Shown one piece after another: positions 23,035 to 29,057 of a stretch of DNA of 29,057 nt; within the stretch, counting starts at the first letter, position 1, and each line of letters starts with the position of its first letter. The stretch spans positions 1-29,057 of the forward strand of contig JBEKDJ010000013.1 of the NCBI GenBank assembly GCA_050014415.1, given 5' to 3'. The translations under genes and the position numbers were made by a program. Origin of the DNA: JBEKDJ01 sp050014415. GTDB lineage: Bacteria; Desulfobacterota; BSN033; UBA1163. Below the pieces are notes generated by a model, which saw only the letters and a program-made list of their open reading frames with translations, made no database searches and was not told the origin of the DNA.

Positions 23035-23085
23035 ATTGCGGTATGCAGAATGCGGAACGCGGAGAAGAATTCCAAAATCCGCAAT
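23035..23085. repeat. Short inverted-repeat element between nuoK and nuoL
   Basis: ATTGCGG (23035-23041) pairs with CCGCAAT (23079-23085), and TGCGGA (23051-23056) can also pair with TCCGCA (23078-23083). The word ATGCGGAA is repeated in slightly altered form, as in other multi-word intergenic repeats. It occupies most of the 72-base gap. Confidence 0.6.
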
Positions 23086-23102
23086 GATGAGAGGAGTTTT
23101 TC

Positions 23103-25094
23103 ATGTTTGATTATGTCTGGCTGATCCCCGTGTTTCCGGCCATCGGGTTTTTACTCAACGGATTCTTTGGCAGGCGTTATGATAAGAAGATAGTGGGGTG
23201 GGTGGCCTGTTCAGCGTTGGGACTCTCCTTTCTCACCTCAATTCTCATCTTCTTCGAGCTCATTGGAATGCCACCGACTGAGCGCCACTTCGAGAAGGTG
23301 ATATTTGACTGGGTGGTTTCGGGCTCTTTCCAGACAGTGATTGGGTACCAGATCGATCCTCTCTCCATCTTGATGGCCCTGGTCGTCAGTGGAGTCAGTT
23401 TCTTTATCCACATCTACTCCGTAGGATACATGCACGACGACCCGGGTTATCCTCGATATTTCACCTATCTCAATCTTTTCGTCTTCATGATGCTCAACCT
23501 TGTATTGGCGAATAACTTCCTGTTGATGTTTGTGGGGTGGGAGGGTGTCGGCCTTTGTTCGTATCTCCTCATCGGCTTCTGGTTTGAAAAGGATTCGGCT
23601 GCTAATGCAGGAAAGAAGGCCTTTGTGGTCAACAGAGTGGGTGACTTTGGTTTCCTTCTTGGGATGTTCCTCCTCTTCACAAGTTTGGGGAAGCATGGCA
23701 TCTGGACAATGAACTTCACCGAGGTATTTAAAAACGCTCAATTACTGGACACTGGAACCGTAACTGCCATCACGATTCTTCTCTTCATTGGAGCCTGCGG
23801 AAAATCAGCGCAGATCCCGTTATACGTTTGGCTTCCTGATGCCATGGAAGGTCCCACGCCGGTCAGTTCCCTCATCCATGCGGCCACCATGGTGACCGCA
23901 GGGGTTTATATGATTGCCCGATGTAATGTGCTCTACAGCTTGGCTCCTGTCTCCATGATGATTGTGGCAATCGTTGGCGTGGCTACAGCCATCTATACCG
24001 CTTCCATTGGATTCTGTCAAAACGATATCAAGAAGGTTTTGGCCTATTCCACCATCAGTCAATTGGGCTATATGTTCTTAGGTGTAGGAGTGGGCGCATT
24101 CAGTGCCGGAATTTTCCATCTGATGACCCATGCCTTCTTCAAAGGGCTTCTCTTCCTCGGCGCAGGAAGCGTGATGCACGCCCTGAGCGGGGAATTGGAT
24201 ATGAGGAAGATGGGAGCTCTCAGGAAGAAAATCCCTTACACTTTCTGGACCTTCTTTGTCGCCACACTGGCGATCGCCGGCGTTCCTGGACTCTCCGGAT
24301 TTTTCAGCAAGGACGAAATCCTCTGGCAGGCTTTCTCAAGTTCCCACGGCCATTGGTTGCTATGGGCCGTGGCAGCCATTGCTGCCGGGATGACTGCCTT
24401 CTATATGTTCAGGGCTCTCTTCATGACCTTCTTTGGTGCATCTAGGGTCGATGAGCATGCGGCACATCATATCCATGAATCGCCCAAGATCATGACGATT
24501 CCTCTGGTGGTTCTTGCTTTGCTCTCCGTCATTGGCGGTTATGTGGGTGTTCCCCATGTTTTGGGAGGGGCGAATCATATTCAAGAATTTCTAGCTCCCG
24601 TATTGGGAAGTGGAGCTGAGCCGGCAAAGGCCCATGCCGGGATTTCAATCCTCTCTCAAGCCTGGGCATCAGGGGCAGAGGCAGGCGGTCATTCGACTCA
24701 ACTAGAATACTTCATGATGGCGGTCTCCGTGGTCATCGCCCTCATCGGGATCGGGATCGCCTATATCTTCTATGTGAAGAATCCGGCGCTGCCGAAATTG
24801 GCATCGGAGAAACTCAAAGGACTGTACAGACTTGTCTCGCATAAGTATTATGTTGATGAACTTTACGAAGTTCTCTTCATCAAATCTCTTAAGGGTTTGG
24901 GCACCGGCCTCTGGAGAGGATTTGATGAGTTCATCATCGATGGTACGGTCAATGGAATTGCTTATCTCATTGGGTGGGTTTCCGGTGTGATGAGAAGGAT
25001 GCAAACAGGCCTGGTTCAAAACTACGCCTTTTCGATGGTGATCGGCGGAGTGATTCTTGCAGGATATTATGTCCTGCGCGCTATTTTCTATTAA
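23103..25094 (+). CDS. nuoL: Complex I subunit L (antiporter-like)
   Basis: 663 residues, the largest membrane subunit. Key features of the proton channel are present: E147 in FVGWEGVGLCSYLLIGFWF, R178/D181 in VVNRVGDFGFLLG, and GKSAQIPLYVWLPDAMEGPT with its conserved Lys, followed by HAATMVTAGVYM. The C-terminal part has the long lateral helix region and a last membrane helix ending VLRAIFY. A GAGGAG site precedes the ATG. The length is slightly above the E. coli protein (613), within family range. Confidence 0.96.
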   Translation: MFDYVWLIPVFPAIGFLLNGFFGRRYDKKIVGWVACSALGLSFLTSILIFFELIGMPPTERHFEKVIFDWVVSGSFQTVIGYQIDPLSILMALVVSGVSFFIHIYSVGYMHDDPGYPRYFTYLNLFVFMMLNLVLANNFLLMFVGWEGVGLCSYLLIGFWFEKDSAANAGKKAFVVNRVGDFGFLLGMFLLFTSLGKHGIWTMNFTEVFKNAQLLDTGTVTAITILLFIGACGKSAQIPLYVWLPDAMEGPTPVSSLIHAATMVTAGVYMIARCNVLYSLAPVSMMIVAIVGVATAIYTASIGFCQNDIKKVLAYSTISQLGYMFLGVGVGAFSAGIFHLMTHAFFKGLLFLGAGSVMHALSGELDMRKMGALRKKIPYTFWTFFVATLAIAGVPGLSGFFSKDEILWQAFSSSHGHWLLWAVAAIAAGMTAFYMFRALFMTFFGASRVDEHAAHHIHESPKIMTIPLVVLALLSVIGGYVGVPHVLGGANHIQEFLAPVLGSGAEPAKAHAGISILSQAWASGAEAGGHSTQLEYFMMAVSVVIALIGIGIAYIFYVKNPALPKLASEKLKGLYRLVSHKYYVDELYEVLFIKSLKGLGTGLWRGFDEFIIDGTVNGIAYLIGWVSGVMRRMQTGLVQNYAFSMVIGGVILAGYYVLRAIFY

Positions 25095-25095
25095 A

Positions 25096-25165
25096 ATCCC
25101 CCTCAGTCCCCCTTTTTCAAAGGGGGAGGTTACTCCTCCCTTTTGTAAAGGGAGGTGGGGAGGGA
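25096..25165. repeat. Double-hairpin element between nuoL and nuoM
   Basis: CCCCCTTT (25108-25115) / AAAGGGGG (25119-25126) and CCTCCCTTT (25135-25143) / AAAGGGAGG (25147-25155), flanked by an outer AATCCCCCT / GGGGAGGGATT pair. The CCCCCTTTTTCAAAGGGGG word is a common bacterial intergenic repeat. Confidence 0.75.
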
Positions 25166-25188
25166 TTTAAGAAAAAGGAGTTGGTTTC

Positions 25189-26739
25189 ATGGCTATCTTT
25201 GGTATTCCCATTCTGTCGCTATTAATCTTCTTCCCAATATTGGGCGCCGTCATCCTTCTCTTCATCAACAAAGAGAAAGCGGGAGTTCTCAGGGTAGTCA
25301 CCTTGGTCTTCTCCCTTATTGAATTCGTTATCTCATTGCCTCTCTTCTTTGCCTTCGATGCCAAAACAGCGGCGATGCAATTCGTGGAGGACTATTGGTG
25401 GGTTCAGAGCTACGGGATCAGTTACAAATTGGGCATTGATGGAATCAGCCTGCTCCTGGTCCTGCTCACAACGTTTCTGACGGTCCTCTGTATCCTCTGC
25501 TCCTGGAGGGCGATCACCTTCAGGGTAAAGGAATTCATGATCTCCTTCCTTTTCCTGGAGACAGGAATGGTCGGTGCTTTGGTCGCTTTGGATCTTATCC
25601 TCTTCTATGTCTTCTGGGAGGTCATGCTCATCCCAATGTACTTTCTCATCGGTGTGTGGGGAGATCCCAAGAGACGCATCTATGCCGCGATCAAGTTTTT
25701 CCTTTTTACCATGGCCGGAAGTGTGCTGATGCTTGTGGCAATTCTAGCCCTCTATTTCCTCAATCAGAAGGCAACCGGTGTCTCCACCTTTGACGTGCTC
25801 GAACTCTATAAGACAGGATTACCAGTGGGAACACAGTACTGGCTCTTTGGAGCTTTTGCTCTTGCTTTTGCCATCAAGGTTCCGATGTTCCCATTTCATA
25901 CTTGGTTGCCCGATGCTCACACCGAGGCGCCGACTGCAGGAAGTGTGATCCTGGCAGGGGTTCTGCTGAAGATGGGGACCTACGGATTCATCCGGTTTGC
26001 TATTCCTCTTTTCCCAAATGCGGCCTATGACCTTGTGCCCCTTGTCTCAATCCTTGCAATCATTGGGATTATTTATGGTGCATTGGTCTCCATGATGCAA
26101 CCCGACCTGAAACGACTGGTGGCTTTTTCGAGTGTAAGCCACCTGGGATATGTGATGCTTGGGATGTTTGCGCTAAATATGCAAGGGGTGCAAGGGTCGA
26201 TCTATCAAATGCTCAATCACGGGATCAGCACCGGGTCTCTCTTCTTGATCGTTGGAATGATCTATGAGCGACGCCACACAAGGATGATCGGCGAGTTTGG
26301 AGGGCTCTCGAAGGTGATGCCGGTCTATGCCATCTTCTTTATGATCGTTACCCTCTCCTCGATTGGGCTCCCAGGGACGAACGGATTTGTCGGAGAGTTT
26401 CTGATCTTACTGGGTGCTTTTCAATCCAACATCGTTTACGGGGTGCTGGCTGCCACAGGCGTCGTTTTGGGTGCGGCCTATATGTTGTGGATGTTCCAAC
26501 GGGTGATGTTTGGGAAGATCACCCGCCCTGAAAATGAAAAGCTGAAAGACCTTAACGCAAGAGAGATCACGATTCTTGTCCCGATGGTGATCATGATCTT
26601 TTTGATGGGAATCTACCCCAAACTTTTCTTCAGCAAGATGGACGTCACCGTTGATAAGTTTCTGAAGGATTTCAAGGGAAGAGTCGAGATGAAAGCAGAC
26701 CTTCCCTCACCTGTAAAGATAGCAGAGATAAAGAAGTAA
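25189..26739 (+). CDS. nuoM: Complex I subunit M (antiporter-like)
   Basis: 516 residues. Conserved charged residues are present: E144 in FYVFWEVMLIPMYFLIGVWG, KFFLFTMAGS, and KVPMFPFHTWLPDAHTEAPT with the channel Lys, followed by SVILAGVLLKMGTYGF. It forms one of the three proton channels with NuoL and NuoN. The AAGGAG site lies 9 bases before the ATG. Confidence 0.96.
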   Translation: MAIFGIPILSLLIFFPILGAVILLFINKEKAGVLRVVTLVFSLIEFVISLPLFFAFDAKTAAMQFVEDYWWVQSYGISYKLGIDGISLLLVLLTTFLTVLCILCSWRAITFRVKEFMISFLFLETGMVGALVALDLILFYVFWEVMLIPMYFLIGVWGDPKRRIYAAIKFFLFTMAGSVLMLVAILALYFLNQKATGVSTFDVLELYKTGLPVGTQYWLFGAFALAFAIKVPMFPFHTWLPDAHTEAPTAGSVILAGVLLKMGTYGFIRFAIPLFPNAAYDLVPLVSILAIIGIIYGALVSMMQPDLKRLVAFSSVSHLGYVMLGMFALNMQGVQGSIYQMLNHGISTGSLFLIVGMIYERRHTRMIGEFGGLSKVMPVYAIFFMIVTLSSIGLPGTNGFVGEFLILLGAFQSNIVYGVLAATGVVLGAAYMLWMFQRVMFGKITRPENEKLKDLNAREITILVPMVIMIFLMGIYPKLFFSKMDVTVDKFLKDFKGRVEMKADLPSPVKIAEIKK

Positions 26740-26740
26740 A

Positions 26741-26840
26741 GGATTCCAGGGGTCAAGGATTCAAGTGACCAAGGGAGTTGAAAAAGAGAAATGGTTTAAG
26801 AATTACACTTGAACCCATGAACCCTCGAATCCTTGAACCC
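26741..26840. repeat. Inverted-repeat element between nuoM and nuoN
   Basis: GGGTCAAGGATTC (26750-26762) matches the reverse complement of GAATCCTTGAACCC (26827-26840) with one missing T; TTCAAGTG (26760-26767) pairs with CACTTGAA (26806-26813). The words GAACCC and CAAGGATTC recur, the same multi-word style as the other gap elements but a different sequence. Confidence 0.65.
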
Positions 26841-26861
26841 TTTCATCGGAGGACTTAGTTG

Positions 26862-28313
26862 ATGAAGATACCAGAGATTGATCTCTTACTCATAGCGCCG
26901 GAGATCATCATTACCGTTTTTGGGTTTCTAGTGCTTCTGTTGGACGTCTTTTTACCCAAAGGATTGAGAAAAGGTTACCTGGGAGTGATAAGCCTCATCG
27001 GAGTCTTTTTCGCCGGTCTTTATACGGTGCTTCAGATGGGATCGGTCAAATCCGGTTTTGAGGGGATGTTCATTTCAGATGGATATGCCCTCTTCTTCAA
27101 GCTTACTTTCTTAATTATTGCCTTTTTAACTGTTCTGATCTCCATTGGGTACACACGGAGGGAAGGGATTGCCTTCGGGGAATATTATGCCCTGATCCTT
27201 TTTGCTACCCTTGGAATGATGTTAATGGCGGCGGGGACTCATTTGATCACCATCTTCCTCGGGTTGGAGACGATGTCCATTTCCATCTATGTCCTGGCTG
27301 GAATGATGCGAGAGGATAAGAGGTCAGTGGAGGCAGCATTAAAATATTTTCTTTTGGGTGCTTTTGCGACGGGATTCCTCCTCTATGGCATTGCCCTCAT
27401 CTATGGGGCGACAGGATCGTTTTACCTAAAGGACATTGCTTCTTATATCGCTTCCAAAAATCTCTTGAGAAGCCCGATGCTTCTCATGAGCCTCGTTTTC
27501 CTGACCATCGGTTTTGGCTTCAAAATTGCGTCTGTCCCGTTTCATATGTGGACGCCAGATGTCTATGAGGGTGCTCCGACTTCGATCACTGCATTCATGG
27601 CTACAGGTGTGAAGGCAGCTGCTTTCTCAGCTCTGGTCAGGGTTTTCTTTTCTGCGCTGCCCGGCTTCCGTCCCGATTGGACCTCAATCATGTGGCTCAT
27701 TGCAGTGGCGACCATGACGGTTGGAAACATCGTTGCCATCTCCCAGACCAATATTAAAAGGATGCTCGCCTATTCGAGCATCGCCCATGCCGGGTATATT
27801 CTTGTTGCCTTTGTCGCAGGAAACGATTTGGGGACTTCCGGGATCCTCTTCTATCTCATGGCCTATGCCTTCATGAACATCGGCGCTTTTACTTGCGTTA
27901 TCCTGCTTGGGAAGAAAGGAGAAGATAATACCCTGATCAATGATTATGCCGGGATTGGATTCAAGTACCCGCTGCTCGCAGCTTCGATGACTATCTTCCT
28001 TCTTTCCATGGCAGGCATTCCACCTCTTGGTGGATTCATGGCCAAGTTCTATGTGTTCAGTGCAGCGGTTAAATCGAAATTTTATTGGTTGGCCATCCTG
28101 GGCGTTCTGAATAGCGCGGTGTCTGTCTATTACTACCTTCGGGTTACTATCCTGATGTATTTCAGGGAATCCGAGCGAGAGATCACGGGCCTCGAATTTT
28201 CACCCGCCTCTGTAATCGCATTAATTTTAGCTGTGATTGGGACCCTTTACATGGGGATCTTTCCTTCCAATGTGCTCTCCTTGGCTCAGCGATCGATTGC
28301 TGGATTGATGTAA
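26862..28313 (+). CDS. nuoN: Complex I subunit N (antiporter-like)
   Basis: 483 residues. The channel residues E136 (FLGLETMSISIYVLAGMMR) and K161 (EAALKYFLLGAFATG) are present, as is KIASVPFHMWTPDVYEGAPT followed by SITAFMATGVKAAAF. ATG 26862 is chosen with GGAGG 9 bases upstream; a TTG three bases earlier (spacing 6) is an alternative start. It is the last gene of the operon; I see no clear terminator after it. Confidence 0.96.
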   Translation: MKIPEIDLLLIAPEIIITVFGFLVLLLDVFLPKGLRKGYLGVISLIGVFFAGLYTVLQMGSVKSGFEGMFISDGYALFFKLTFLIIAFLTVLISIGYTRREGIAFGEYYALILFATLGMMLMAAGTHLITIFLGLETMSISIYVLAGMMREDKRSVEAALKYFLLGAFATGFLLYGIALIYGATGSFYLKDIASYIASKNLLRSPMLLMSLVFLTIGFGFKIASVPFHMWTPDVYEGAPTSITAFMATGVKAAAFSALVRVFFSALPGFRPDWTSIMWLIAVATMTVGNIVAISQTNIKRMLAYSSIAHAGYILVAFVAGNDLGTSGILFYLMAYAFMNIGAFTCVILLGKKGEDNTLINDYAGIGFKYPLLAASMTIFLLSMAGIPPLGGFMAKFYVFSAAVKSKFYWLAILGVLNSAVSVYYYLRVTILMYFRESEREITGLEFSPASVIALILAVIGTLYMGIFPSNVLSLAQRSIAGLM

Positions 28314-28355
28314 GAAACGGAAAAGGTTTAAAGACACCCCTTCATCCATCACATG

Positions 28356-28735
28356 CTAGGCAATCAGATTCCGATCTAGGCTGCGGTACTGAATCGCTTC
28401 GGAGATATGAGCCGGCTGAATATCGACTTGACCCTCCAGATCGGCAATGGTTCGGGCCACCTTCAATATCCGCGTGTAAGCCCTGGCACTCAGTCCAAAC
28501 CGATCGATGGCCATCTCCAATAGTTTTTGGCTGGCCTCATCAATCGGGTAAAACTTCAACCCCCAAATCGCGATTCGCCAGATCCCGATACTTCACAGCG
28601 GGAACCTCAATATGGATGTCGATTCGGTCCATCGAGGGACCGGAAATCTTCGACCGGTAGCGTTGTATCTGAGGGATGGTGCACGTGCATTCGTTGTTGG
28701 GATCAGCATAATACCCGCAGGGACAACCTTGCAAG
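28356..28735 (-). pseudogene. comM: Remnant of comM/YifB (Mg-chelatase-like AAA+ ATPase), 5'-truncated with an internal deletion
   Basis: Two frames carry recognisable pieces of the C-terminal third of ComM. The first (28735-28560) reads GCPCGYYADPNNECTCTIPQ and SGPSMDRIDIHIEVPAVKYR. The second (28559-28356) reads LLEMAIDRFGLSARAYTRIL and IADLEGQVDIQPAHISEAIQ, ending YRSLDRNLIA then TAG. The roughly 40-60 residues normally lying between them (the helical RERVxxAR..Q region) are missing and the frame shifts at the joint. Everything upstream of the CPCGYY motif, including the ATP-binding part, is absent. It cannot make an active protein. Confidence 0.85.
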
Positions 28736-28830
28736 ACACTTCTTATACCAGATGGGATTGATTTCTGGACAATTCCTGCCCGACCCAACTCCCGCATACG
28801 CCTTCTCCAGGCCCCTTGGACTGGCTGGGT

Positions 28831-29052
28831 TTTGACCCCTCATACCTCAGGAACCACAATACTCTGGTAGAGTAAGTCCGAAAATGGAGGATGCAACAAG
28901 GGATTTCACAGGTGGAGCTTGCCGGGAAAATCGGGGTGAACGAAATGACCATCGTGAACTGGGAAATCAAGGGCATGGTCCCCCGTATCAAGAATTTAAG
29001 GGAGAAGTTGATTCAGGAGGTTGAGGGGCGGGGAGGTTCGAAGAATGTCTGA
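28831..29052 (+). pseudogene. XRE-type helix-turn-helix protein fragment, apparently broken by an in-frame stop
   Basis: From ATG 28891 a 53-codon frame reads MQQGISQVELAGKIGVNEMT, then IVNWEIKGMVPRIKNLREKL, a clear XRE/Cro helix-turn-helix, ending at TGA 29050-29052. The same frame upstream (from about 28831) reads FDPSYLRNHNTLVE, stop TAA (28873-28875), VRKWRM, which resembles the usual N-terminal part of such proteins (TLGE-x-x-RKxRM). I infer a nonsense mutation at that codon. The short frame could still be translated, since GGAGG precedes ATG 28891, but with only 1 base between them. Confidence 0.6.
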
Positions 29053-29057
29053 CGGAT

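Noticed and set aside
23238..23741. 167-codon open frame on the minus strand
   Set aside because: Antisense to nuoL, charged low-complexity translation with no family resemblance.
15522..26861. CRISPR-like arrays among the nuo gap repeats
   Set aside because: The repeats are inverted, differ between gaps, and are not regularly spaced with unique spacers.
28527..28835. 102-codon plus-strand frame near the right edge
   Set aside because: It is antisense to the comM remnant and shows no protein features of its own.

Overview
The window looks like chromosomal DNA from a strict anaerobe, most likely a Desulfobacterota (deltaproteobacterial) lineage close to the syntrophs. This is an inference from gene content: a complex I operon with a GltD-type input subunit, a NuoF-GltD fusion, a formate/nitrite channel, an AMP-forming acetyl-CoA synthetase, and many output-less response regulators. 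No rRNA, tRNA or CRISPR array was seen.

Left part (1-8754, all minus strand): a signalling and redox cluster. In transcription order it holds a 1196-residue flavoprotein (2Fe-2S thioredoxin-like domain, NuoF, GltD, C-terminal receiver domain), a membrane histidine kinase with a GAF domain, a Cache-domain histidine kinase starting a second unit behind a strong sigma70-type promoter, a stand-alone receiver protein, and a receiver domain fused to a formate/nitrite transporter (FNT) channel that runs off the left edge. None of the three receiver domains is attached to a DNA-binding domain; two are joined directly to metabolic proteins. I infer a phosphorelay that controls a formate channel and an NAD(P)H-linked flavoenzyme at the protein level.

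Middle (9182-12185, minus strand): a protein of unknown function and acetyl-CoA synthetase, then a divergent region of about 0.8 kb with promoters facing both ways, an acs dyad, a long inverted repeat and a terminator-like hairpin in the nuo leader.

Right part (12996-28313, plus strand): a colinear complex I operon, nuoA-B-C-D-(NuoF-tail/GltD)-G-H-I-J-K-L-M-N. There is no nuoE and no full nuoF; a GltD-type FAD/NAD(P)H protein carrying only the 4Fe-4S end of NuoF stands in their place, and NuoG is formate-dehydrogenase-like without the catalytic Cys/Sec-His pair. The likely electron path is NAD(P)H or a protein donor to GltD FAD, then the NuoG/NuoI/NuoB clusters, then a membrane quinone. All eight gaps longer than 70 bp inside the operon contain inverted-repeat elements of several different sequence families, and one family also occurs in the signalling cluster.

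Right edge (28356-29057): gene debris, namely a shrunken comM fragment and an XRE-type helix-turn-helix gene that appears to be broken by a stop codon.
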